Source: Desulfobacterales bacterium (lineage in GTDB: Bacteria > Desulfobacterota > Desulfobacteria > Desulfobacterales > JAUCGF01). Taken from it: DNA of 6,490 nucleotides. The position numbers were made by a program, and so were the translations under genes. Positions 1 through 5,891 of this stretch are shown one piece after another. How positions within the stretch are numbered: position 1 is the first letter of the stretch; every line of letters starts with the position of its first letter. The DNA lies in contig JAOZRC010000313.1 in the NCBI GenBank assembly GCA_029940345.1, positions 1-6,490 on the forward strand, written 5' to 3'. Under the pieces are notes generated by a model that did not search any database, was not told the origin of the DNA, and saw only the letters and a program-made list of their open reading frames with translations.

Positions 1-2
1 CC

Positions 3-2126
3 CGTTGCCATACAGCGCTTTCCGATCTTGAAGTGGAGCATGAAGAGACCGATGGTTTTTTGTATCATATCCGCTACCCGTTTGCAGATGATTCAGGCGG
101 ATTGGTTGTTGCCACCACACGACCGGAAACCATGTTTGGCGATACGGCGGTGGCCGTTAATCCGGATGACGAGCGCTATCTGGACATCACTGCTACGGAA
201 GTGATTTTACCGCTGCTCAATAAAAAAATACCCATTATCAGGGATAAATATGTGGGGATGTCGTTCGGCACCGGTGCTTTGAAAATCACACCGGCGCATG
301 ACCCCAACGATTTTGAGATCGGCAATCGCCATGGCCTTCCCAGTGTCAAAGTAATTGATAACAATGGCTTTATGACTGAAGACGCCGGGGATTTTAAAGG
401 ACTTGAACGCTATGCCTGTCGTAAAGCGGCTTTAAAAGCGCTGAAAAATCAAGGGCTTTTAGAAAAAACAGAGGCCTATCAACACGGCGTAGGCCATTGC
501 TACCGCTGTAAAACAACCGTTGAGCCGAACTTATCCAAACAATGGTTTGTCAAAACGGCTCCCTTGGCGGAAAAAGCGATCGCTGCGGTAAAAACCGGCG
601 AAACCCGTATTATCCCCAAGATATGGGAAGCCACCTATTATGATTGGATGGAAAATATCAGGGATTGGTGCATTTCGCGTCAGATTTGGTGGGGACACCG
701 CATCCCGGCCTGGACATGCGGCGCCTGCAACGAAATAATGATTGCCATGGACACGCCTGCAAAATGTAAAGCATGCGGTTCCGATGATCTTATCCAGGAT
801 ACGGATGTGCTGGACACCTGGTTCAGTTCCGCACTATGGCCGTTTTCCACGATGGGATGGCCGGATGAAACGCCCTTGCTCAAAACCTTTTACCCCACAT
901 CCGTGCTTATCACCGGATTTGACATTCTTTTTTTCTGGGTGGCGCGCATGATGATGTTCGGTCTGCGGTTCATGGGAGAAACACCTTTTAAAGATGTTTA
1001 TATTCATGCGCTGGTGCGGGATGAACAAGGGATGAAGATGAGCAAATCCAAAGGCAATGTGATTGATCCGCTCACGGTTATCGAAACTTATGGAACGGAT
1101 GCCTTTCGTTTTACCTTGGCGGCCTTTGCGGTTCAGGGCCGTGATGTCAAGATGTCCGAAAAACGGGTGGAAGGCTACCGCCATTTTGTCAATAAGCTTT
1201 GGAATGCCTCGCGTTTCACCCTGATGCACCTTTCCCAAAAATATGACCCGGAATATAAATTGGCAGCGCCCGATCAACGCACGCTGCCGGACCGCTGGAT
1301 TCTATCCGGACTGGCGCGGGTAACGAAAACCGTAGCCGAAGCGCTTGACGCCTATCGTTTCAATGAAGCCGCCAATGCGCTGTACCAGTTTGTCTGGCAT
1401 GAGTTCTGCGACTGGTATTTGGAAATTATCAAGCCGGTTCTTTACGACGCTTCCGACGAAACGCAGCAGATTGCCGCAAAAAGTGTGTTGCGGCATGTTT
1501 TAAAGAATCTGCTGATTTTACTTCATCCGTTTATGCCCTTTGTTACGGAAGAGATATGGCATAAACTCCCGGGAACCCAAGGTTCAATTATGCAAGCGGC
1601 TTTTCCATCGGATTTAAAAGAGCAGGCGCCCGATTCAGAAGCCGAAGCCGCTATGGCGCTTCTGATAGGGATTATCACCGGAATCAGAAATATCCGCGGT
1701 GAGATGAACATTGCACCCGCTTTGAAATTAAACGCCGTTATCCGTACTGAAAATGAATCCGCTCGCAAAACCGCCGCTGAACATGAGGCCATTATTTGCA
1801 ATATGGCTAAATTAGATGCGTTGGAAATCACCGCATCCGGCGATAAGCCGGCTTCATCGGCAACTTCCGTTTTTGAGGATATCACCATTTTTGTTCATTT
1901 GGGGGGTGTCATCAACACCGATAAAGAGATTGCTCGTCTGGAAAAAGAGCTTAGAAAATTGGAAAAAGAGATGACCGGCGTATCCAAAAAACTGAACAAT
2001 CAGGATTTTCTAAACAAAGCACCCGAAGCTGTGGTTGCCAAAGTCAGGGACAAACATACCGAGCTGGCAGAGAAGCATGACCGACTACAGGCCAATTTGG
2101 TAAAAATCAGGGAAATTGAAGGGTAA
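3..2126 (+). CDS. valS: Valyl-tRNA synthetase, 5'-truncated by the window edge
   Basis: This class I aminoacyl-tRNA synthetase charges tRNA(Val) in the cytoplasm and edits mischarged threonine. The reading frame is open to the window edge: codons from position 3 read RCHTALSDLEVEHEE, a typical ValS segment, so the GTG at 33 is not the start. The N-terminal Rossmann half with the HIGH motif, roughly 180 residues, lies upstream. Visible parts in order: the CP1 editing domain beginning with TTRPET (114-131); Cys-rich zinc-binding segments (GHCYRC, then the C-x2-C pairs near 718-780); the ISRQIWWGHRIPAW block; the KMSKS loop (1035-1049); the anticodon-binding helical domain (about 1180-1700); and the C-terminal tRNA-binding coiled coil rich in Lys/Glu (about 1917-2110). 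It ends with TAA, just before a strong hairpin. No frameshift or internal stop is seen. Identification is very secure. Confidence 0.97.
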   Translation, partial: RCHTALSDLEVEHEETDGFLYHIRYPFADDSGGLVVATTRPETMFGDTAVAVNPDDERYLDITATEVILPLLNKKIPIIRDKYVGMSFGTGALKITPAHDPNDFEIGNRHGLPSVKVIDNNGFMTEDAGDFKGLERYACRKAALKALKNQGLLEKTEAYQHGVGHCYRCKTTVEPNLSKQWFVKTAPLAEKAIAAVKTGETRIIPKIWEATYYDWMENIRDWCISRQIWWGHRIPAWTCGACNEIMIAMDTPAKCKACGSDDLIQDTDVLDTWFSSALWPFSTMGWPDETPLLKTFYPTSVLITGFDILFFWVARMMMFGLRFMGETPFKDVYIHALVRDEQGMKMSKSKGNVIDPLTVIETYGTDAFRFTLAAFAVQGRDVKMSEKRVEGYRHFVNKLWNASRFTLMHLSQKYDPEYKLAAPDQRTLPDRWILSGLARVTKTVAEALDAYRFNEAANALYQFVWHEFCDWYLEIIKPVLYDASDETQQIAAKSVLRHVLKNLLILLHPFMPFVTEEIWHKLPGTQGSIMQAAFPSDLKEQAPDSEAEAAMALLIGIITGIRNIRGEMNIAPALKLNAVIRTENESARKTAAEHEAIICNMAKLDALEITASGDKPASSATSVFEDITIFVHLGGVINTDKEIARLEKELRKLEKEMTGVSKKLNNQDFLNKAPEAVVAKVRDKHTELAEKHDRLQANLVKIREIEG

Positions 2127-2140
2127 TACCTGCCAAAAGC

Positions 2141-2177
2141 GGAGGGCTTAAAAACTGTAATACACTTTAAGCCCTCC
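2141..2177. terminator. Convergent hairpin terminator between valS and the MjaI-like gene
   Basis: A perfect 12-bp stem (2141-2152 with 2166-2177; GGAGGGCTTAAA and its complement) encloses a 13-nt loop. It begins 14 nt after the valS stop and is followed on the plus strand by TTTT and then a second T run, so it fits a Rho-independent terminator for valS. On the minus strand it contains the stop codon of the converging gene (2148-2150) and is followed by GCTTTT. A bidirectional role is therefore plausible, though weaker in that direction. Confidence 0.8.
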
Positions 2178-2801
2178 TTTTACCTTTTTATAATAGATGA
2201 TAGTCGCGTCAATCTGTTCATTGAGCGCGCTTTTCGATTGATACGAAAACGGTTTTACGGATACGGGCGTTAAACCGATAAAACCGTCAATGCCTTGGGC
2301 TTCTTCGCTTGGCGTGGCTAACCGAAAGGTCAGATTTTTGCGTTTGGCAATCTGTATCAATATGCTTTTCTGAAACCGCAACCCGATGTATGTTTTAGTT
2401 AAAATCAAATCTTGCGCCCATTTTTTGACCATCGCCTCATCAATCCGTTCCATTGCCCGCTTCATTTTTAACACCATCTGATAGATTTTTCGAGTTGCCT
2501 CATCAATCGCCTGGGGATGCCGACCGGTATACCAGGTTACCCAATCGTCATAGTCCAGGCCATCAAATTGCTGTATCAATTCAGATAATTGGCCAATATG
2601 TTTCGGCCGCGTCGCTTGTGAATTGCGATTGGCTAAATTCATCAGTTGGGTTGTATATTTGGGGAATTTAATTTTTTTCCCAATAATATCCTCAGTTATA
2701 TTTTTGGTTTTGATCCGAATAACCTGGTAATTATTTTCAGCGGCAACCGCAGTTGCTGTCAAAAAGAAAAAGATGACCGACATAATAAATTGATTCATCA
2801 T
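2148..2801 (-). CDS. MjaI-family restriction-endonuclease-like protein with apparent signal peptide
   Basis: This 217-residue protein resembles MjaI-type type II restriction endonucleases (CTAG specificity in the archetype). Family-like blocks are FPKYTTQLMNLANRNSQATRP (about 46-66), IGQLSELIQ (69-77), the DEAMVKKWAQDLILTKTYIGL stretch (121-141) and RLATPSEEAQGIDGF (160-174) followed by PVSVKP. D172 and K183 fit a PD-(D/E)xK-like core in which Ser181 occupies the usual acidic position before x-K. Odd feature: residues 1-21 (MMNQFIMSVIFFFLTATAVAA) form a hydrophobic leader with an Ala-x-Ala end. The chosen ATG has AAGGA four bases upstream. A longer TTG-started frame from 2918 lacks a well-placed ribosome site. 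No modification methylase is in the window. The gene looks more AT-rich than valS, suggesting acquisition. Family assignment is from remembered sequence patterns; export is inferred. Confidence 0.75.
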   Translation of the reverse strand: MMNQFIMSVIFFFLTATAVAAENNYQVIRIKTKNITEDIIGKKIKFPKYTTQLMNLANRNSQATRPKHIGQLSELIQQFDGLDYDDWVTWYTGRHPQAIDEATRKIYQMVLKMKRAMERIDEAMVKKWAQDLILTKTYIGLRFQKSILIQIAKRKNLTFRLATPSEEAQGIDGFIGLTPVSVKPFSYQSKSALNEQIDATIIYYKKVKGGLKVYYSF

Positions 2802-2928
2802 TTTATCCTTGCGTACAAAGTAAAACTGATTAGAATTTGAATATTGACGCTTTTGGAGCATAAATAAAACACAAAAGCAAGGAGATAAAATTGGAAAAAT
2901 TATTAATTTTGTAACCAAACCCAGAAAG

Positions 2929-2957
2929 TTGGCTCCATAGATTTAATAGGGTAAATT
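2929..2957 (+). promoter_or_regulatory. Possible sigma-70-type promoter for the Fe-S/cytochrome b operon
   Basis: TTGGCT (2929-2934) and TAAATT (2952-2957) are separated by 17 bp in an AT-rich gap upstream of the operon. Each hexamer departs from consensus, so this is a candidate only. The gap must also hold the promoter of the divergent minus-strand gene, for which no convincing pair was seen. Confidence 0.2.
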
Positions 2958-3014
2958 TAAATATAGATTTTACGTATCCTACCCAAGAATCAACAATGAC
3001 TTTAAGGAGGATTT

Positions 3015-3971
3015 ATGCCTGAAATGATATCCAGACGCGCATTTCTTAAAGGAAGTGCGGCCGCGGCGTGCACTGTGGCGGCATCGGGACTGACCGCCGC
3101 CGCATCGACATCACCGAGCGGCCAACAACTATGCACCCTGTTAGACATCAGCAAATGCGTCGCTTGCGAAGCATGCGTCGATGCCTGCCAGGAGGTGAAT
3201 GCGGATAAGTACCCGCAACCCCAAAAACCGTTTCCTAAAATGTATCCGTCGCGTGTCCCCGTTGCAGATTGGTCTGAAAAGCAGGATGTTCGTGACCGGT
3301 TGACGCCGTATAACTGGCTTTATATCCAAACGGCTGACGTTGAAGTCGACGGTGAAGCGATCGAGGTGAACATCCCCAGACGATGTATGCACTGCGTCAA
3401 CCCTCCGTGCGTCAAATTATGTCCCTGGGGATCGGCGCGCCAGTTAAAAAGCGGTATTTCTGTCATTGATCCTGATATTTGCCTGGGCGGAAGCAAATGC
3501 AAAGCGGTCTGTCCCTGGCATATTCCGGAACGTCAAACCGGTGTTGGGCTATACCTTGATATTTTGCCCTCTTTAGCCGGAAATGGCGTGATGTATAAAT
3601 GCGACCGCTGTTATAATCGAATCGCCGAAGGCGAACTGCCGGCGTGTATTGAAGCATGTCCCGAAGACGTTCAGCAAATCGGTCCGCGGGATGAGATGAT
3701 TGCCAAAGCGCATGCATTGGCCAAAGAAATAGACGGCTATATTTACGGCGAAACGGAAAACGGCGGCACCAATACAATATATGTTTCACCGGTTCCCTTT
3801 GAAGCGATCAATAAAGCCAGTGAGTATGGAAAGGGGCGGCCGCCGCTAAAACAGGCCGCTGATTCGATGGCCAGCGCCAACAATATTGTGGCTGCTATGG
3901 CGATTGCACCCATTGCCGGCGTTGCATTTGCCGCGGGCAAATTATTCAAGCAGACGCAGAAAAACGCATAA
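3015..3971 (+). CDS. Tat-exported 4Fe-4S electron-transfer subunit (FdnH/HybA/NrfC-like)
   Basis: This 318-residue electron-transfer protein resembles the Fe-S subunits of membrane formate dehydrogenases, Hyb hydrogenase and related oxidoreductases. A twin-arginine signal (SRRAFLKG, residues 6-13, then an Ala-rich stretch) predicts folded export to the periplasm. Four cysteine motifs follow: C48/C51/C54/C58, C124/C127/C132/C136, C156/C162/C166 and C196/C199/C211/C215. The third lacks the second cysteine expected at residue 159, which is Gly, so that site may hold a [3Fe-4S] or otherwise altered cluster. A hydrophobic segment near the C-terminus (about 290-308) may anchor it. A strong AAGGAGG (3004-3010) precedes the ATG. 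The cytochrome b gene follows 10 bp later, so the pair is an operon that probably passes electrons between periplasm and quinone pool. No molybdopterin or hydrogenase catalytic subunit is visible, so the substrate is unknown. Confidence 0.88.
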   Translation: MPEMISRRAFLKGSAAAACTVAASGLTAAASTSPSGQQLCTLLDISKCVACEACVDACQEVNADKYPQPQKPFPKMYPSRVPVADWSEKQDVRDRLTPYNWLYIQTADVEVDGEAIEVNIPRRCMHCVNPPCVKLCPWGSARQLKSGISVIDPDICLGGSKCKAVCPWHIPERQTGVGLYLDILPSLAGNGVMYKCDRCYNRIAEGELPACIEACPEDVQQIGPRDEMIAKAHALAKEIDGYIYGETENGGTNTIYVSPVPFEAINKASEYGKGRPPLKQAADSMASANNIVAAMAIAPIAGVAFAAGKLFKQTQKNA

Positions 3972-3981
3972 AGGAGGAAAA

Positions 3982-4452
3982 ATGACCACCGCTGCAACCA
4001 TCTCAAAACCCGACCCCGGTCGTCGCTATTTATATCTGTTTACCATGTTTTTTCTGGCGCTTTCCGGATTCGGCCAGATGCCGATTTTTAAGCGTTATTA
4101 TATCGCCGACATCCCCGGACTCGGATGGCTGGCTAAATTTTACATCACCCATTATATCCACTATCTGGGAGCCATTATCCTGTTGGCGCTCTGCACCTAT
4201 TATATTACAGAATATTTTATGTTTAATATTAAGAAAAGGAAACTGACGTTCTCCGGATATTTTAATACGGCCGTAATTTTCGGATTAATTATTTCAGGCC
4301 TTTTGCTTGTCATAAAAAATTTTGCAAACTATCATTATCCGAACAGTCTGATTATTTTCCTGGATTTGTGCCACATATCATTGGTGATGCTTTTGCTGGG
4401 TTACGGGCTTTACAGTCTGATTTCAAAGAAGCGTTGGACCACCCCTCGCTAG
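3982..4452 (+). CDS. Small four-helix cytochrome b membrane subunit
   Basis: This 156-residue integral membrane protein has four likely helices at about 16-33, 55-79, 93-113 and 122-147. His57 and His60 lie in helix 2 and His131 in helix 4, a plausible axial ligand arrangement for b-type heme as in formate dehydrogenase gamma and thiosulfate-reductase-type cytochrome b subunits. The likely role is to anchor the preceding Fe-S protein and exchange electrons with the quinone pool. The start at 3982 is chosen because AAGGAGG lies four bases upstream (3971-3977, touching the previous stop codon). The longer frame from 3886 only adds a translation of the upstream gene in another frame. The fold is clear from the sequence; exact heme ligands and quinone use are inferred. 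The gene ends with TAG, and no simple terminator follows. Confidence 0.8.
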   Translation: MTTAATISKPDPGRRYLYLFTMFFLALSGFGQMPIFKRYYIADIPGLGWLAKFYITHYIHYLGAIILLALCTYYITEYFMFNIKKRKLTFSGYFNTAVIFGLIISGLLLVIKNFANYHYPNSLIIFLDLCHISLVMLLLGYGLYSLISKKRWTTPR

Positions 4453-4522
4453 GAAAACGGGTTAGAACCGATACCCCAAACTAAGGAACGGGGATGAAAT
4501 AATAAGAGTGCGACCTTTTTTC

Positions 4523-4605
4523 GTAGGGTGAGTGAAGCGTAGCGTAACCCACCATCGTCCAAGTGCGAAAATACGGTGGGTTTCGCTACGCTTCACCCAC
4601 CCTAC
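4523..4605. repeat. REP/MITE-like dispersed inverted repeat
   Basis: Two 31-nt arms (4523-4553 and 4575-4605) are inverted complements with only two mismatches, enclosing a 21-nt loop. The core GTAGGGTG...GAAGCG...ACCCACC matches a style of dispersed palindrome common in proteobacterial genomes. It accounts for most of the 204-bp gap between the cytochrome b gene and the first small gene; otherwise that gap shows only AT-rich sequence. On RNA it would fold into a very stable hairpin, which could attenuate or protect the operon transcript. The spurious frames across it are artefacts of the repeat. No transposase and no clear target duplication are seen. Confidence 0.85.
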
Positions 4606-4656
4606 ATAGCGCAATATACACAAAAAGGTTATACTCAAAAAATATGGAGCTTCCTT

Positions 4657-4836
4657 ATGAAAGAAATAATCACGTTGTTGATCGCAGTCAGTGCCTGGTT
4701 TGTACTGCAAATCTATATTCTTCCGAGCTTAGGGGTTTCCACCTGAATGAAAAACGCCTGTCAGGTGACAGGCAGCGAGGGTGCCTCCCAAAAGGTGAAA
4801 ATTCAGACAACAGCAGTCCAAAATTCTAATAGATAA
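4657..4836 (+). CDS. Small single-pass membrane selenoprotein candidate, copy 1 (in-frame TGA at codon 30)
   Basis: The reading frame starts at ATG 4657 with GGAG seven bases upstream. It encodes 29 residues (MKEIITLLIAVSAWFVLQIY then ILPSLGVST), meets TGA at 4744-4746, and continues in frame to TAA at 4834 (59 residues if TGA is selenocysteine). Residues 4-23 form one hydrophobic helix; the part after it would carry U30-x4-C35 (U-M-K-N-A-C-Q). Evidence for readthrough: a tandem paralogue at 4882 has TGA at the same codon; the sequence after TGA stays similar at protein level with third-position differences (AAC/AAT, TGT/TGC); and a hairpin sits at the right place for a SECIS. No function is recognised; a membrane-tethered thiol/selenol redox role is inferred. 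The alternative is a 29-residue peptide ended by TGA, possibly with a separate ORF starting at the adjacent ATG. Confidence 0.68.
4756..4773 (+). promoter_or_regulatory. SECIS-like hairpin, copy 1
   Basis: A perfect 7-bp stem (GCCTGTC/GACAGGC) closes an AGGT tetraloop. The loop G lies 18 nt past the TGA at 4744-4746. Bacterial SECIS elements recognised by SelB are short stem-loops shortly downstream of UGA with G in the apical loop; the E. coli fdhF loop also begins AGGU. The hairpin overlaps codons for the conserved A-C-Q segment. Confidence 0.6.
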
Positions 4837-4881
4837 ATCTGTACAAAAACAATTTAACCAGTTATATGAAAGAGGTGTATT

Positions 4882-5046
4882 ATGAATGAAGTTCTTATTC
4901 TACTAATTGTAATCGGGGTATGGGTTCTCTTACAAGCCGTTATTCTTCCAAAGCTGGGAGTGCCCACCTGAATGAGCAATGCCTGCCAGTTGCCGGGCAA
5001 AAAAGACGATGATCCCCAAATCGGAGAACAGGAAAAAACAGGATAA
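4882..5046 (+). CDS. Small single-pass membrane selenoprotein candidate, copy 2 (in-frame TGA at codon 30)
   Basis: This is a tandem paralogue of the gene at 4657. ATG 4882 is preceded by AGAGGTG. The frame reads a hydrophobic helix (MNEVLILLIVIGVWVLLQAV), then ILPKLGVPT, TGA at 4969-4971, then MSNACQLPG and a charged tail to TAA at 5044 (54 residues with selenocysteine). It shares about 22 of the first 39 positions with copy 1, including W14, L17-Q18, ILP, LGV, T29, U30, M31, N33, A34, C35 and Q36. The U30-x4-C35 spacing is identical. Its end overlaps the sigma factor gene, so translation past the TGA would cover the sigma start region and could couple the two. The function is unknown; a redox-active membrane peptide is the best guess. 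If TGA is a real stop, the product is a 29-residue membrane peptide. Confidence 0.7.
4981..4998 (+). promoter_or_regulatory. SECIS-like hairpin, copy 2
   Basis: This hairpin is at the same offset from its TGA as in copy 1. Five outer pairs (one U-G), one C-C mismatch and a closing C-G pair enclose an AGTT loop, whose G is again 18 nt past the TGA. It is weaker than copy 1 but has the same 18-nt geometry and a loop beginning AG. Confidence 0.5.
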
Positions 5047-5659
5047 AGATCGTGATCTGATCGAAGCGATTAATACCGGTCGCTCTGATTTATTCCATCT
5101 GCTTGTCAAGCGCTACCAACATAAGCTGTACAATTTTGGCCTGCGCATGTGCGGTAATACGCATGATGCCGAAGATATGGTCCAGGATACATTTTTAAAT
5201 GTATTCAGATTTTTAAAAAATTTCAGACATGAGTCTAAGTTTAAAAACTGGTTGTACAAAGTCGCGGCAAGCGCTTGTTTACAAAAAAAACGTCATTCCA
5301 AATATGCGCCGGAACCGGAAAAAGAGTTATCTTGGGATGCTTTAACCGGCGTGACAGATGTTAAGAAGCTGTCCGAAACGCCCCGTTGGGCCTCGCAGCC
5401 GCTCGAAAACGTGTTGAGCGCGGAATTGTCAGACCATATCAAAGCGGCCATTTTAGCGCTTCCGGAAAAATATCGCGCGGTCATTGTTTTAAGAGATATT
5501 GAAGGTTTCAGTACAACCGAAACCGCTAAAATTCTTAGCCTGACACAGGCCAATGTCAAAGTGAGGCTGTATCGGGCGCGTCTTTTTTTAAAGGAAAATT
5601 TAGAAGATTATTTTAACCATGCCCCCCCCAAATCATCTTCATCCGAATCATCTTTATAA
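5009..5659 (+). CDS. ECF-type RNA polymerase sigma factor (RpoE-like)
   Basis: This 216-residue alternative sigma factor directs RNA polymerase to a stress or redox regulon. Region 2 (about residues 28-97) includes LLVKRYQHKLYNFGLRMCGN, the DAEDMVQDTFLNVFR block and FKNWLYKVAASACLQKKR. Region 4 (about 139-196) includes ALPEKYRAVIVLRDIEGFSTTETAKIL and VKVRLYRARLFLKENL with its helix-turn-helix. Length and spacing are typical of ECF factors. The start is uncertain: ATG 5009 gives a usual short N-terminal lead, and an upstream in-frame ATG at 4979 would add ten residues; neither has a strong ribosome site. From 5009 it overlaps the copy 2 reading frame by 38 bp, which suggests translational coupling, and it overlaps the anti-sigma gene by 41 bp. 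The target promoters are unknown. Confidence 0.93.
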   Translation: MIPKSENRKKQDKDRDLIEAINTGRSDLFHLLVKRYQHKLYNFGLRMCGNTHDAEDMVQDTFLNVFRFLKNFRHESKFKNWLYKVAASACLQKKRHSKYAPEPEKELSWDALTGVTDVKKLSETPRWASQPLENVLSAELSDHIKAAILALPEKYRAVIVLRDIEGFSTTETAKILSLTQANVKVRLYRARLFLKENLEDYFNHAPPKSSSSESSL

Positions 5660-5885
5660 AGTTTGCTGCCTTGAGATGATTGCCAGGCTTTCTGAGTATA
5701 TCGACAATGATTTGGATGTGGAGATGCATACGACAGTTAAGCGTCACGCCCGCGTTTGCCCCCAATGCGATATATTTCTGAAAACGCTGCAAAGAACCAT
5801 TGACCTATGTAAACATCTTGAGACGCGGCCTTTACCTGAATTTTTTTCGCAGAAACTCAGGAAAAAATCATGGAAAATGCTATAA
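5619..5885 (+). CDS. Short zinc-finger anti-sigma factor
   Basis: This 88-residue protein contains a zinc-binding anti-sigma signature. A Cys pair (C16/C17) starts the helix CCLEMIARLSEYIDNDLDVE, and H43-x3-C47-x2-C50 follows (RHARVCPQCDIF). Its position right after an ECF sigma gene, overlapping it by 41 bp, supports a role as the cognate inhibitor. No transmembrane segment is seen, so it would act in the cytoplasm, as in ZAS proteins where thiol oxidation releases zinc and frees the sigma factor; that mechanism is inferred here. ATG 5619 is followed directly by a run of eight C. A start at ATG 5676 would lose the Cys16/17 pair, so 5619 is preferred despite its weak ribosome site. Translation probably depends on coupling to the sigma gene. 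Confidence 0.82.
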   Translation: MPPPNHLHPNHLYKVCCLEMIARLSEYIDNDLDVEMHTTVKRHARVCPQCDIFLKTLQRTIDLCKHLETRPLPEFFSQKLRKKSWKML

Positions 5886-5891
5886 CACAGA

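Noticed and set aside
33..35. GTG at 33 as the valS start
   Set aside because: The frame continues upstream to the window edge with ValS-like residues, so the gene is truncated by the window and does not start here.
834..1277. Long antisense frames inside valS and the Fe-S gene
   Set aside because: These are shadows of well-supported genes, without ribosome sites or recognisable protein families.
2802..2918. Extended N-terminus (TTG start at 2918) for the MjaI-like protein
   Set aside because: It adds 39 residues of AT-rich, non-conserved sequence, has no well-placed ribosome site, and would bury the signal-peptide-like segment that has its own good AAGGA.
3886..3981. Upstream 32-codon extension of the cytochrome b gene
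   Set aside because: It overlaps the Fe-S gene in another frame and reads unlike a membrane protein N-terminus, while ATG 3982 has a strong ribosome site.
4462..4710. Minus-strand frame of 82 codons
   Set aside because: It is a translation of the inverted repeat (VGWVKRSETH-type spurious sequence), not a gene.
4747..4836. Separate small ORFs starting at the ATG directly after each TGA (4747 and 4972)
   Set aside because: TGAATG could be a stop/start junction, but the peptides would be only 24-29 residues with no ribosome site of their own, and similarity runs continuously across the TGA in both paralogues. Selenocysteine readthrough explains it better, though this is not excluded.
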